Positions 36,880-49,843 of a stretch of DNA of 64,000 nucleotides are shown here, one piece after another (the first letter of the stretch is position 1; each line of letters opens with the position of its first letter). This stretch comes from JADJPO01 sp963750395 (lineage in GTDB: Bacteria; Actinomycetota; Actinomycetes; Actinomycetales; Kineosporiaceae). The notes below the pieces were generated by a model that searched no databases, was not told where the DNA came from, and saw nothing but the letters and a program-made list of their open reading frames with translations. A program made the position numbers and the translations under genes. Location: the NCBI GenBank assembly GCA_963750395.1, contig CAVVQM010000007.1:248001-312000 (forward strand). Reading direction: 5' to 3'.

Positions 36880-39163
36880 TCAGCCCTCGCTGACCCCGTA
36901 CCGGTCGTGGAGTCGACGCAGTGGCCCTGGTGCCCACCAGTTCCACTCGCCGAGAAGGGTCATGGTCGCCGGCACCAGCAGCATGCGGACGATGGTGGCG
37001 TCGATGGCCACGGCGACCGCCATGGCCACGCCGATCTGCTTGATCAGCAGGAGCTGGCCCGCGACGAACCCCAGGAAGACGATCACGATGATCAGCGCGG
37101 CGGAGGTGATGATCCTGCCCGAGCGCTGCAGACCACGGGCGACCGCGGCGTCGTTGATCGAGACCCGGCGGGTGTGGCTGCCCTCGGTCAGAAACCCGTC
37201 GCGGGCCTCCTTGATCCGCGACAGCAGGAACACCTCGTAGTCCATCGAGAGGCCGAACGCGAAGGCCAGCGCCAGCGGCGGGACGTTCTGGTCGATGCCT
37301 CCGTTGGAGCTGAAGTCCAGCAGGCCCTGTAGGTGGCCGTCCTGGAAGACCCAGACCAGAACGCCCAGTGAGGCGCCGAGCGAGACCACGTTCATGAACA
37401 GGGCCTTGATCGGGATCAGCACCGAACCGGTCATCAGGAACAGCAGGACCAGGGTCGCCATCGCGACCGTGCCGACGGCCAGCGGGGCGCGTTCCCTGAT
37501 GTCCGCGATGACGTCGTGCACCTGGGCGGTCTCGCCGGTCACCCAGACCCGTTCGCCGTCGATGCCGCCCGTGGCGGTCACCGTGTCTCGGATCTCGTCC
37601 ACGACCTGACGCGCCGGGGTCAGTCTCGGGTCGGTGTCGGGGCGTACCCCGATCACCGAGATCGCCTCAGCGCCGCTACCCCTGGTCTGCACCGGATCGA
37701 CGGAGGCCAGCCCGGGCGTGTCGGGCAGTTCCGTCTGCGCCCACGCGGCACTCGCCTCCGCAGAGGCGCGGGTGACCAGCAGGATCGGCGCATCGGAGGT
37801 GGCCGGGAACCGCTCGGCGAGATCCTCCAGCAGCAGCCGCTGCTCGCTGGTCACCGGGAGCAGCGAGACACCGGAGCTGACCAGTTCCATCCGCAGGATC
37901 GGCGCGGCGGCCGAGCCCAGGACGACGAGGCAGCCCAGGGCCACCAGCAGGGGACGACGGCGCACCCGACCCGCCAGCCGGGAGAAGGCGCCGTGCTCCG
38001 GCGCGATGTCACCGAGGCGGCGAGCCAGCCGGCGAAGCCCCGGAACCCGATGAGAGACGCCGGGTCTGAGCAGTCTGCGTCCAGCCAGGGCCAGCAGGGC
38101 GGGGACCAGGGTCAGAGCCACCAGGACGGCGACCACGACGATGCTCACCCCGGCGGCGCCGATGGCGCGCAGTACCTCTGATGTGAAGAACATCAGACCG
38201 GCCAGGCTGATCGCCACGGTCAGCCCACTGAACGCCACCGTCCGCCCCGCGGTGGTCAGGGTGTTCTCCATGGCCGCGGCGAAGACCGACGGGTCCGGGC
38301 GCCCCCGCCGCCCGGCGACCGCGGCCCCCGCGCCGAGCGTGCGCAGTTCCTCCCGGAAGCGGCTGACCAGGAGGAGCCCGTAGTCGATGCACAGGCCGAG
38401 ACCCAGGACGGTCACCACGCTCGGGACGCTGGCCTCCAACTCGATCGCGTAGGAGAAGGCGAGCAGGACGGCGAGCCCGCCGCCGATCGAGGCGATCGCG
38501 CCCAGGATCGGCATCCCGGCTGTGAGCAGACCACCGAAGACCACGACCATGACCAGCAGACTCAGCGGAAGGGCCACGGCCTCGCCGACCCGCAGGTCGG
38601 TCTCGACGTGATCGTTGATCTCGTCGACGAGTTCGGGCACCCCGCCGACCCGGTAGGTTGCGCCGGCCGGGGCCAGGGCGTCCCCGAGGCCGCTCAGCTG
38701 CTGGGTCACCGCCACCCGGACCGCATCGTTCGCGGACTCGGCTCAGGGCGCTCTCGGGGGAGACGCTGACCAGGATGGCCCGGCCGTCGGTGGCCACCAT
38801 CGGCGAGCGCTCGGGACCGGCGGGCGCCTGGTAGGGGTCCGCGACGGACGCGACCCCCGGCAGGGCCTGCACCTTCGCGCGGGTCCGTTCGACCTCGTCG
38901 GTGACCTCCGCGTCGGCCGGGTCGATGCCGCTCAGGATGAGGATGACCGGTGCCGCGGTGGGACTGGTCTCGGTGAGCAGGTCCCAGCCGATCTGGCTGT
39001 CTCCCGGGACGGTGGGCGCGGCCCCGGCGCTCAGACGATCGAAGAGCGACTGGTTGCCGAGCGACCCGGTGGCCAGTGCGAAGGCCAGGAAGGTCAGCAC
39101 CAGCCAGCCGAGGGCGAACCAGAGGGCGTGCCGGTGCAAGGCTCGACCCAGAGCTCTCAGCAC
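36880..39163 (-). CDS. MMPL/RND-family transporter, one frameshift
   Basis: About 760 aa in two halves, each with a TM helix, a large extracytoplasmic domain and a further five TM helices, as in the MMPL family. Conserved segments include GLCIDYGLLLVSRF and the repeat copy FGLSMDYEVFLLSRIKE. Substrates in relatives are lipids or small drugs; none can be assigned here. The GTG start at 39161-39163 is followed by one extra base near 38740 that shifts SPESALS into SANDAVRV. Divergent from rarA with 18 bp between starts, so promoter elements overlap. Confidence 0.8.
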
Positions 39164-39169
39164 GCCCGC

Positions 39170-39175
39170 TAGCGT
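39170..39175 (+). promoter_or_regulatory. Leaderless promoter -10 for rarA
   Basis: TAGCGT ends 6 nt before the rarA GTG at 39182. The region is only 18 bp between the divergent starts, so the -35 would lie inside the MMPL coding sequence. Confidence 0.45.
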
Positions 39176-39181
39176 GTCAGG

Positions 39182-40579
39182 GTGAATGACCTGTTCTCAA
39201 ACGGACTGGCCGAACCCGAGGTGTCCTGCGACGACCCGTCCGGATCACGGATCGCCCCGCTGGCCGTTCGGATGAGGCCGCGATCGGTCGAGGAACTCCT
39301 CGGGCAGTCGCACCTGCTGGGCGAGGGGGCTCCGCTGTCCCGTCTGGCCGAGCAGGACCTGGGCCGGGCCGGAGCGTCGTCGGTGATCCTGTGGGGACCG
39401 CCCGGGACCGGCAAGACGACGATCGCCCACGTGATCTCGCGGGCGACCGGCAGGCGGTTCGTGGAGTTGTCCGCCGTCACAGCCGGGGTCCGCGACGTCC
39501 GGTCGGTGATGGAGGCGGCCCGTGAGGCGGCCACGATGCAACGCCGGCAGACCGTGCTCTTCCTGGACGAGATCCACCGCTTCTCCAAGGCCCAGCAGGA
39601 CGCCCTGCTGCCCGGGGTGGAGAACCGCTGGGTGATCCTGATCGCCGCCACCACCGAGAACCCCTCGTTCAGCGTCGTCTCACCGCTGCTGTCCAGGTCG
39701 CTGATGCTGACCCTGCGCCCGCTGGGCGATGACGACCTCGCCGCGCTGCTGGAGCGGGCGGTGAGCGACCCCCGGGGGCTCGCCGGCAGCGTGGACCTGT
39801 CCGATGAGGCCCGGGCACACCTGGTCCGGCTCTCCGGGGGCGATGCCCGCCGGGCGCTGACCGCCCTGGAGGCGGCGGCCGGTGCCGCGCTGTCGGCCCA
39901 GGCGCGCAGCGCCTCGACCGCCGACCTCGACGGCGCGGAGCCCGCGGAGATCACGCTGGAGGCCGCCGAACGGGCGGTGGACGTCGCCGCGGTGCGCTAC
40001 GACCGCGCCGGAGACGCCCACTACGACGTGGCCAGCGCGTTCATCAAGTCGATGCGCGGCAGTGACGTGGACGCGTCCCTGCACTATCTGGCTCGGATGC
40101 TGCAGGCCGGTGAGGACCCGCGGTTCGTGGCCCGGCGGATCATGATCGCGGCCAGTGAGGACGTCGGCATGGCCGATCCGAGCGCTCTGACCACCGCCGT
40201 CGCCGCGGCACAGGCCGTCGCCCTGATCGGGATGCCGGAGGCGCGGATCATCCTCGCCCAGGCGGTCGTGCACGTGGCGACGGCGCCCAAGTCCAACGCC
40301 GTGTACCTCGGCATCGACGAGGCGATCGCCGACGTCCGCGCCGGGAACATCGGTGAGGTTCCGGCCCATCTGCGCGACGGGCACTACCCCGGCGCCCGCG
40401 GGCTGGGACACGGGAACGGCTACCGCTACGCGCACGACGACCCGCGCGGGGTCCTCGAGCAGCAGTACGCCCCGGACGGCGTGCAGGGACGCGAGTACTA
40501 CCGGCCCACCGAGCGGGGACACGAGCGTGAGCTGGCGTCCCGGCTGGACCGGCTGCGGGCCGTGCTGCGCCGTCGGTGA
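39182..40579 (+). CDS. rarA: Replication-associated recombination ATPase RarA (MgsA)
   Basis: A 465-aa AAA+ ATPase of the clamp-loader group that acts at stalled forks. Walker A GPPGTGKTT, Walker B FLDEIHRF, sensor AATTENPSFSV and the C-terminal tetramerisation part (IASEDVGMADP, KSNAVYLG) are intact. Together with alaS downstream it marks the return to conserved gene order after the accessory block. Confidence 0.93.
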   Translation: MNDLFSNGLAEPEVSCDDPSGSRIAPLAVRMRPRSVEELLGQSHLLGEGAPLSRLAEQDLGRAGASSVILWGPPGTGKTTIAHVISRATGRRFVELSAVTAGVRDVRSVMEAAREAATMQRRQTVLFLDEIHRFSKAQQDALLPGVENRWVILIAATTENPSFSVVSPLLSRSLMLTLRPLGDDDLAALLERAVSDPRGLAGSVDLSDEARAHLVRLSGGDARRALTALEAAAGAALSAQARSASTADLDGAEPAEITLEAAERAVDVAAVRYDRAGDAHYDVASAFIKSMRGSDVDASLHYLARMLQAGEDPRFVARRIMIAASEDVGMADPSALTTAVAAAQAVALIGMPEARIILAQAVVHVATAPKSNAVYLGIDEAIADVRAGNIGEVPAHLRDGHYPGARGLGHGNGYRYAHDDPRGVLEQQYAPDGVQGREYYRPTERGHERELASRLDRLRAVLRRR

Positions 40580-40663
40580 GCCGCGATAGGGTCGCCGCGC
40601 CGGCATTCGACGGGACGCGACGTCGGCGCGAACACTCGAAGCGACGATCGGGAGGACACCACG

Positions 40664-41029
40664 ATGTCTGTGGGCGATATCGCTCTGCTCATGTTGGCGA
40701 TCGGATTCCTGATCCTGGTCGGCTTCCTCGGGATCCCGTTGATCAAGCTGGGCAAGGTGCTGGACGAGACCCGGGTGACCGTGCGCGGGCTGTCGGACGG
40801 CACCACGCCGCTGCTGACCGAGGTGACCACCACCGTGGCCAGCACCAACCAGCAACTGACCAAGGTCGACACGATCACCTCCAACGTGGCTCAGATGTCC
40901 ACCAACGCCTCCGCGCTGACCTCTCTGTTCGCGGCGACCCTCGGTTCGCCCGTGGTCAAGGTCGCCGCCTTCAGCTACGGGGTGCGCCAGGCGATGAGCG
41001 GGCGCAGGTCCACCCGTCGGGGCCGGTGA
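40664..41029 (+). CDS. DUF948 membrane protein
   Basis: The 121-aa protein has one N-terminal helix (about residues 6-26) and an amphipathic part with Thr-rich spaced residues (VTTTVASTNQQLTKVDTIT), the DUF948 pattern. Unknown function; conserved before alaS in actinobacteria. SD GGGAGG lies before ATG 40664, and a TAGGGT hexamer at 40587-40592 may drive it. Confidence 0.8.
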   Translation: MSVGDIALLMLAIGFLILVGFLGIPLIKLGKVLDETRVTVRGLSDGTTPLLTEVTTTVASTNQQLTKVDTITSNVAQMSTNASALTSLFAATLGSPVVKVAAFSYGVRQAMSGRRSTRRGR

Positions 41030-41036
41030 ACCGGCG

Positions 41037-41318
41037 GTGAAGCGTCTGTTCTGGCTCGGGGCCGGGGCCGTCGTGGGGGCCGTCGTCGTCCATCGCACGT
41101 CCGTGTTCGTGCGCAGCTTCGCCCCCGCCGGCGACGGTTCGCTGGGCGAGGGCATGCGGGAACTGACCGCCGTCGTCCGCGAGGCCATGGCCCAGCGGGA
41201 GACGGAGTTGCGGGTGGCCCTGGGCGTGGACACCGGCACCCTCGACCCCGACCGGGGCCGTGACCTGTTGCGCGATCCCGGTGGCCGCACGCGGGACGCC
41301 TCCCGGGACGAGGCCTGA
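41037..41318 (+). CDS. Small membrane protein of unknown function between DUF948 and alaS
   Basis: A 93-aa protein with one N-terminal TM (LFWLGAGAVVGAVVVH) and a polar C-terminus, of a conserved actinobacterial hypothetical family found at this site. It starts at GTG 41037, 7 nt after the preceding stop. No catalytic motif is visible. The 46 nt to alaS hold its ribosome site. Confidence 0.7.
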   Translation: MKRLFWLGAGAVVGAVVVHRTSVFVRSFAPAGDGSLGEGMRELTAVVREAMAQRETELRVALGVDTGTLDPDRGRDLLRDPGGRTRDASRDEA

Positions 41319-41364
41319 GGTAATCCCCGCGACACGCACCGACACGGAAGGGACCATCGCTGGT

Positions 41365-44055
<2,691 letters not shown>

Positions 44056-44068
44056 GCGGGCGGCGACC

Positions 44069-44575
44069 ATGCGGTCGGGCGTACGCCTGGGGATCGATGT
44101 CGGGTCGGTGCGGGTCGGTGTGGCCCGCAGCGACCGCGACGGCCTGCTCGCCACCCCCGAACGCACGCTGCACCGCGAGGGCGACGAGCCCGGTCCGGCC
44201 GAGCTGGACGAGATCGCCGCCCTGGTCCGCGAGGTGGACGCGGTCGAGGTCGTCGTCGGCCTTCCGCTCAGCCTGTCCGGTGGGCAGGGACGAGCGGCCG
44301 CCACGGCGCGAGGTTACGCTGAGGCTGTCGCGCGTCGAGTGGCGCCGGTCACAGTCCGTCTGGTGGACGAACGCCTGTCGACGGTGTCCGCGAGCCGCTC
44401 GTTGCGCGAGGCGGGCCGACGGGAACGCTCGCAGCGGTCTGTGGTCGATCAGGCCGCCGCGGTCGTGATCCTCCAGTCCGCCTTGGATGCCGAGCGGGTG
44501 TCCGGTCGACCGCCGGGCGAGCCGGTGCCGACAAGGCCGGACCAGACCAGGTCGGGGGTTGAGGAGCAGCGGTGA
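44069..44575 (+). CDS. ruvX: Holliday junction resolvase-like RuvX (YqgF)
   Basis: A 168-aa RNase H-fold protein with the N-terminal GIDVGSVRVGVARSD, middle VVVGLPLSLSG and VDERLSTVSA motifs containing the acidic residues. YqgF proteins process pre-16S rRNA 5' ends in several bacteria. Located 13 bp after alaS; the stop overlaps the mltG GTG. Confidence 0.92.
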   Translation: MRSGVRLGIDVGSVRVGVARSDRDGLLATPERTLHREGDEPGPAELDEIAALVREVDAVEVVVGLPLSLSGGQGRAAATARGYAEAVARRVAPVTVRLVDERLSTVSASRSLREAGRRERSQRSVVDQAAAVVILQSALDAERVSGRPPGEPVPTRPDQTRSGVEEQR

Positions 44576-45681
44576 GCGATATGAGGACGGGCACGCCGAC
44601 GTCGCGTCGTGAGGACCGCGAGCGGCAGCGCCGCAGCCAGGTTCGCACCCGCCGCACCTGGATCGTGGTCCTGGCGAGCGTGGCCGTCCTGGTCCTGGCC
44701 ACCACGGTCGCCTGGACGGCCCTGCGTCCGCTGATCTCCTCCTTCACCGAGGACAACGACTTCGCCGGGCCGGGCACCGGCGAGGTGACAGTCGTGGTGC
44801 CCGACGGGGCCACCGGCACCGCCATCGGGCAGGTCCTCAAGGAGGCCGGGGTGGTCAAGTCGGTCGACGCCTTCGTCGGCGCCACGGCGAAGGACACCCG
44901 CGCGGCGAGCATCCAGCCGGGCGAGTACACCCTGCGCGAGCAGATGAGCGCTGCGGGGGCGCTGGAGGTCCTGATCGACCCGACCAACCGTCAGGTGGCC
45001 AGGGTGACCATCCGCGAGGGGCTGCGAGCGGCCGACATCCTGCCCGCCATCGCGGCGGCGACCTCGATCCCCCTGGCGGACCTGGAGGCGGTGGCGAAGG
45101 ATCCGACCGGGATCGGTCTGCCCGACGAGGCCGACGGCAGGCTCGAGGGGTGGCTGTTCCCGGCGACCTACGAGACGTCCGGCTCGACCACGGCGGTCGA
45201 CCTCCTCGGCCGGATGGTGAGGCGAACCGAGCAGGAACTCACCAACCTGGGTGTTCCCCGAGCCGAGTGGGAGGCCACCATCATCGAGGCGAGCCTGGTC
45301 GAGGCCGAGCGAGGCAACGACGAGGACGCCGCGAAGATCGCACGAGTGCTCGACAACCGGATCGCGCAGGACATGCCACTGCAGCTCGACGCCACGGTGA
45401 ACTACGCCCTGAACCGTTACAAGATCGCGGTCAGCATCGCCGAGACCAAGGTCGATTCGCCCTACAACACCTACACCCGCACCGGCCTGCCGGTGGGCCC
45501 CATCTGCTCCCCGGGTCGGGTGGCGATCCAGGCCGTCCGCAACCCGGCCGAGGGGGACTGGCTCTACTTCGTCTCGGTCAATCCGGACTCGGGGGAGACG
45601 AAGTTCGCCACCACACAGGAGGAGTTCCTGCTGCTGAAGGCCGAGCTGAACAAGTGGCTGGCGGCGAACCCGGGTCGGTGA
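44572..45681 (+). CDS. mltG: Endolytic murein transglycosylase MltG
   Basis: A 369-aa inner-membrane protein with a basic N-terminus, one TM (about 28-48), a LysM-like part (VVVPDGATGTAIGQVLKEAGVV) and the YceG catalytic domain: EGWLFPATYE, IIEASLVEAER (catalytic Glu region), SPYNTYTRTGLPVGPICSPG and NPAEGDWLYFV. It cuts nascent glycan strands and sets their length. Coupled to ruvX upstream and aroE downstream by short overlaps. Confidence 0.93.
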   Translation: MSDMRTGTPTSRREDRERQRRSQVRTRRTWIVVLASVAVLVLATTVAWTALRPLISSFTEDNDFAGPGTGEVTVVVPDGATGTAIGQVLKEAGVVKSVDAFVGATAKDTRAASIQPGEYTLREQMSAAGALEVLIDPTNRQVARVTIREGLRAADILPAIAAATSIPLADLEAVAKDPTGIGLPDEADGRLEGWLFPATYETSGSTTAVDLLGRMVRRTEQELTNLGVPRAEWEATIIEASLVEAERGNDEDAAKIARVLDNRIAQDMPLQLDATVNYALNRYKIAVSIAETKVDSPYNTYTRTGLPVGPICSPGRVAIQAVRNPAEGDWLYFVSVNPDSGETKFATTQEEFLLLKAELNKWLAANPGR

Positions 45682-46643
45682 ACGATCCACGACCTCTGCC
45701 CGGTGCGACGAGCCGGGGCGCGCCGCGGGCGACCGGTGCCGTGGTGCCTGCCGACCCGCCACGGCGCGCCGCCGTCCTCGGGAGCCCGATCGACCACTCC
45801 TTGTCGCCGGTGATGCACCGGGCCGCCTACGAGGCGCTCGGCCTGCTGCACTGGACGTACGACGCCTTCGAGCTCGAGCAGGACCGACTGGCGGACTTCG
45901 TGGCCGGCTGCGGCCCGCAGTGGGCTGGGTTCTCGGTGACCATGCCCCTCAAGCGGGCGGTGCGCCCCCTGCTGCTCGACGAGAGCCTGCTGGCGACCGA
46001 GGTGGGCGCGGTCAACACCGTGATCCGCGGTGAGGGCGGCTGGCACGGTTACAACACCGACGTGCACGGCATCGTCCGCTCGCTGGCCGAGGCCGGGGCG
46101 GAGCGGATCGCCTCCGCCGTGGTCATCGGCGGCGGCGCCACCGCGGCGTCCGCGCTCGCCGCTCTGCGGGAGGCCGGATGCCGGCGCAGTGTCGTCGCGG
46201 TGCGCTCGGCAGCGCGGGCAGCGCCCCTGCTGGAGGCCGCCGGGCGCCTCGGGGTCGAGGTGGAGCTGCGCGGGCTGGACGTGGACTCGTTGTCCGCGGC
46301 GGTCTCGGCCCTGCCTCCGTCCTCGGTGGTGGTCTCGACGGTACCGGCGGAGGTCGGCCGCCGGCTCGCCGGCGCCCTGGTCGCCGCAGGCCCCGTGGCC
46401 CGGCGGCGGGCGGGCCGGCAGCCGCCCATGCTGCTCGACGTCGTCTACGACCCCTGGCCCACCCCGCTGGCGCAGGCGTGGGGCCGCGAGGGGGCTCCCT
46501 CCGTCGGCGGGTTCGAGATGCTCGTCCATCAGGCCGAGGGACAGGTGCGGCTGATGACCGGTCGGCGGGTCGACGTGACGGTGCTGCGTCGCGCCGGGCA
46601 GGCCGAGCTCGACCGTCGGGGCAGGCTCGACACGAGCAACTGA
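45678..46643 (+). CDS. aroE: Shikimate dehydrogenase
   Basis: A 321-aa NADP-dependent enzyme reducing 3-dehydroshikimate. Substrate motif GSPIDHSLSPVMHRAAY, the catalytic Lys in FSVTMPLKRAV, NTV, and a cofactor motif VVIGGGATAASALAAL are present; the C-terminal GGFEMLVHQA contacts shikimate. The coupled GTG 45678 adds about 25 non-conserved residues; an internal start is possible. The shikimate genes aroC, aroK and aroB follow 12 kb later, across the pilus locus. Confidence 0.9.
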   Translation: MNDPRPLPGATSRGAPRATGAVVPADPPRRAAVLGSPIDHSLSPVMHRAAYEALGLLHWTYDAFELEQDRLADFVAGCGPQWAGFSVTMPLKRAVRPLLLDESLLATEVGAVNTVIRGEGGWHGYNTDVHGIVRSLAEAGAERIASAVVIGGGATAASALAALREAGCRRSVVAVRSAARAAPLLEAAGRLGVEVELRGLDVDSLSAAVSALPPSSVVVSTVPAEVGRRLAGALVAAGPVARRRAGRQPPMLLDVVYDPWPTPLAQAWGREGAPSVGGFEMLVHQAEGQVRLMTGRRVDVTVLRRAGQAELDRRGRLDTSN

Positions 46644-46715
46644 GGGGGACCGGCCCTCAAGCGGTCGCGGCGGCGAACCGATGCATCGACAGACCGCCGA
46701 GCCGAGGAGCGCTTC

Positions 46716-48125
46716 GTGGACCATCCCGCACCGCCGCCGAACCGACCGGCGCCGTCGGCACAGCCGCGCCCTGACGCAGTGCGTCAGGCCGCAGCTGCGC
46801 AGCAGCAGACCCCGCAGCTCGCACCCCCCAGGAAGGTGCCACCCCAACAGGCGCCGCAGTCGTCGCCGCCCACGGCGTCGCAGGGGACACCGGCCACCGT
46901 GCCGCTCGCGTCACCGCCCCCGGTGCCGCAGCAGAGCGTGCCCACGCCGGCCCTGGCTCCGCAGACGGTGTCCGTCGCGTCGCAGGCTGCACCGAGCGGC
47001 GCATCGAGCCAGACCTCCGGCGGCTTCGAGCGGTCCTCCACCGAGCAACGCCCCGAGGACGGCGACCTCGACCTGTCCACGGTGCTGGAGCGCTCGATCG
47101 AGATCGGGGCCTCGGACATCCACCTGACCAGCGGGGCGCCGCCGCTGTTCCGGCTGAACGGTGACCTGACCGCGGTCGAGGGCTACGAGATGCTGACGCC
47201 GCCGGTACTCCAGCGGGTCATCTACTCGATCCTGACCCAGAAGCAGCGCGAGCGCTTCGAGTCCGAGCTGGAACTCGACTTCGCCTACTCCCTGCCCGGG
47301 CATGCCCGATTCCGGGTGAACCTCTACCGGCAACGGGAGACGGTGGGCGCCGCCTTCCGGCGGATCCCGTACGAGATCCTCTCCCTGGACAAGCTCGGGA
47401 TCCCGCCGTCGGTGTCGAAGTTCGCGACGCTACCTCGGGGCATGGTGCTGGTCACGGGTCCCACCGGCTCGGGCAAGTCGACCACGCTGGCCGCCATCGT
47501 CGATCTGGTCAACCGCACGCGGCGCGACCACATCATGACCGTCGAGGATCCGATCGAGTTCCTGCACCGGCACAAGTCCTGCATGGTGAACCAGCGCGAG
47601 GTCGGCGAGGACACCTGGTCCTTCGCCAACGCGCTGAAGCACGCGTTGCGTCAGGACCCCGACATCCTGCTGGTCGGTGAGATGCGCGATCTGGAGACGA
47701 TCTCGGTCGCCCTGACCGCCGCCGAGACGGGACACCTGGTCTTCGCGACCCTGCACACCCAGGACGCCGGCCAGACCATCGACCGGGTCATCGACGTCTT
47801 CCCGCCCCACCAGCAGCAGCAGGTCCGGGTGCAGCTGGCCGGAGCGATCCAGGGTGTGGTCTGCCAGAGCCTGTGCAAGACCGGCGATGGTGGACGGGCG
47901 GCGGCCACGGAGGTCCTCGTGGCGACGCCCGCGATCCGCAACCTGATCCGCGAGGGCAAGACGCACCAGATCTACTCGGCGCTGCAGTCCGGCGCGCAGC
48001 ACGGCATGCACACCATGGACCAGCACCTGGCCGAGCTCGTCCGCACCGGACGGATCACCCTGGAGCAGGGCCGGGAGAAGTGCCACCACCTCGAGGACTT
48101 CAACCGACTGGCCGGGCGGGCCTGA
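46716..48125 (+). CDS. pilT: Type IV pilus retraction ATPase PilT
   Basis: The 469-aa motor has a 115-residue Pro/Gln/Ala-rich N-terminal extension, then the PilT core: Walker A GPTGSGKSTT, Asp box MTVEDPIEFLH, Walker B DPDILLVGEMRD, His box ATLHTQDA and the PilT-specific C-terminal AIRNLIREGKTHQIYSALQS. It should power pilus retraction. The start GTG 46716 lies behind GAGGAGCG. No PilB extension ATPase is seen beside it, unlike most related clusters. Confidence 0.92.
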   Translation: MDHPAPPPNRPAPSAQPRPDAVRQAAAAQQQTPQLAPPRKVPPQQAPQSSPPTASQGTPATVPLASPPPVPQQSVPTPALAPQTVSVASQAAPSGASSQTSGGFERSSTEQRPEDGDLDLSTVLERSIEIGASDIHLTSGAPPLFRLNGDLTAVEGYEMLTPPVLQRVIYSILTQKQRERFESELELDFAYSLPGHARFRVNLYRQRETVGAAFRRIPYEILSLDKLGIPPSVSKFATLPRGMVLVTGPTGSGKSTTLAAIVDLVNRTRRDHIMTVEDPIEFLHRHKSCMVNQREVGEDTWSFANALKHALRQDPDILLVGEMRDLETISVALTAAETGHLVFATLHTQDAGQTIDRVIDVFPPHQQQQVRVQLAGAIQGVVCQSLCKTGDGGRAAATEVLVATPAIRNLIREGKTHQIYSALQSGAQHGMHTMDQHLAELVRTGRITLEQGREKCHHLEDFNRLAGRA

Positions 48126-48144
48126 GCGAGCCGGGAGGCACCAG

Positions 48145-49368
48145 ATGAGTACCGCCATCAAGACCTACGAGTATTCGGTCCGTGACCGCAAGGGCAAACT
48201 GGTCAACGGCAAGCTCGAGGCGGCCACCGAGGCTGCGCTCGTGCAGAAGCTCCGCGGGATGGGCTACGCGCCGGTTTCGGTGCGCGAGACCAACGCCGGG
48301 ATGAACCGGGAGATCTCGCTGCCCTTCGGCAACAGCGTCGGGCTGAAGGACCTGGCGGTGATGAGCCGCCAGTTCGCCACCATGATCAGCTCGGGCCTGT
48401 CCCTGCTGCGCGCCCTGGCCATCCTCGCGGAACAGACCGAGAACCAGAAGCTGCGCAAGACCATCGGCGAGGTGCGGACGACGGTCGAGGGCGGGCAGGC
48501 GCTGTCGACCGCGTTGGCTCGCCATCCGGACGTCTTCCCGCCGCTGATGGTCAACATGATCAGGGCCGGCGAGGTCGGCGGCTTCCTGGACGGCGTGCTG
48601 CTGCAACTCGCGTCCAACTACGAGGGTGAGGTACGGCTGCGCGGCAAGATCAAGTCCGCGATGACCTACCCGGTGGTGGTCTTCGTGATCGCCATCCTCG
48701 CGGTGATCGGCATGCTGCTGTTCATCGTTCCGATCTTCGCGAAGATGTTCAACGACCTCGGTGGGGAGCTCCCCGCCCCGACCCGGGTCCTGGTCTGGCT
48801 CTCCGACGCCCTGCGCCTGGGTGGTCCGGTGCTGCTGATCATCGGGATCGTCGCCTTCACGGTCTGGAAGCGCGTCCGGCACGAGGAACGGGTGCGCCGG
48901 GTCGTCGACCCGCTCAAGTTGAAGCTGCCCATCTTCGGTCAGCTGTCTCGAAAGATCGCCATCAGCCGCTTCACCCGCAACCTCGGCACCATGCTGCACT
49001 CGGGTGTGCCGATCCTGCAGAGTCTGGAGATCGTCGGCGACACCAGCGGCAGCATCGTCATCAGCGATGCCGCCAAGGCCGTCGAGGAGAACGTGCGCCG
49101 TGGCGAGTCGCTGACCGCCCCGCTGGCCGAGCACCCGGTGTTCCCCCCGATGGTGGTGCAGATGCTGTCGGTCGGTGAGGACACCGGAGCGATGGACGCC
49201 ATGTTGCACAAGATCTCCGACTTCTACGACCAGGAGGTCGAGGCCACCGCCGAGGCGCTGACCAGTCTGATCGAGCCCCTGATGATCGCGGTGCTCGGCG
49301 GGATCATCGGCGCGATGATCATCGCGATGTACATGCCGATCTTCTCCGTGTTCAACCTGATCAAGTAG
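48145..49368 (+). CDS. pilC: Type IV pilus inner-membrane platform protein PilC
   Basis: A 407-aa GspF-family protein with two T2SSF domains, each containing a cytoplasmic helical bundle (SRQFATMISSGLSLLRAL; TRNLGTMLHSGVPILQSL) and three TM helices in all. It couples the motor to pilin assembly. It lies 19 bp after pilT behind GGGAGGCACC. Confidence 0.93.
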   Translation: MSTAIKTYEYSVRDRKGKLVNGKLEAATEAALVQKLRGMGYAPVSVRETNAGMNREISLPFGNSVGLKDLAVMSRQFATMISSGLSLLRALAILAEQTENQKLRKTIGEVRTTVEGGQALSTALARHPDVFPPLMVNMIRAGEVGGFLDGVLLQLASNYEGEVRLRGKIKSAMTYPVVVFVIAILAVIGMLLFIVPIFAKMFNDLGGELPAPTRVLVWLSDALRLGGPVLLIIGIVAFTVWKRVRHEERVRRVVDPLKLKLPIFGQLSRKIAISRFTRNLGTMLHSGVPILQSLEIVGDTSGSIVISDAAKAVEENVRRGESLTAPLAEHPVFPPMVVQMLSVGEDTGAMDAMLHKISDFYDQEVEATAEALTSLIEPLMIAVLGGIIGAMIIAMYMPIFSVFNLIK

Positions 49369-49381
49369 GACTGGAGCAGAC

Positions 49382-49843
49382 GTGCCGGGGAACGTGAGCG
49401 TCGTCCCGCCCGGCGATCCACGCCGAGACAGCAGCGGTTTCACCGTCATCGAGATGCTGGTCGTGATGATCATCATCTCCATCCTGGCGGCGATCGCCAT
49501 CCCGGTGATCGCCAGCCAACGTGGCAAGGCGCGTGACACCGCCGTCCGCGCCGACACCCGCACCCTGGGTCAGGCGGTGCAGGAGTGGTTCATGGTGAAC
49601 CAGGCCCCGCCGGCGATCCAACTCAGCGGCGGGCGCCTGCTCGTGGGTGGGCGCGACGTGGCTGCCGTCAGTGACGGCACCGCCGTCACCGGAGCCGACC
49701 CCGTCACCGTGGACACCACGGGGTGGACGGCGCGGGCGTGGTGCCTGAGCCTGACCAACCCGGACGGCGCCCTGGGCACCTTCAGGTTCTCGGCGATCGC
49801 CTCCCTCGAGGTCGGCGCGTGCACGTCCACGACATCGCCCTGA
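49382..49843 (+). CDS. Type IV prepilin-like protein
   Basis: The 153-aa protein has a prepilin signal: basic leader to Ser-Gly, cleavage before FTVIEML, with Glu at +5, then a 20-residue hydrophobic helix (VVMIIISILAAIAIPVIAS). A Cys pair in the C-terminal part (WCLSL, GACTS) can form the D-loop disulfide. It resembles the next gene and may be a minor or alternative pilin. Starts GTG 49382, 13 bp after pilC. Confidence 0.85.
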   Translation: MPGNVSVVPPGDPRRDSSGFTVIEMLVVMIIISILAAIAIPVIASQRGKARDTAVRADTRTLGQAVQEWFMVNQAPPAIQLSGGRLLVGGRDVAAVSDGTAVTGADPVTVDTTGWTARAWCLSLTNPDGALGTFRFSAIASLEVGACTSTTSP

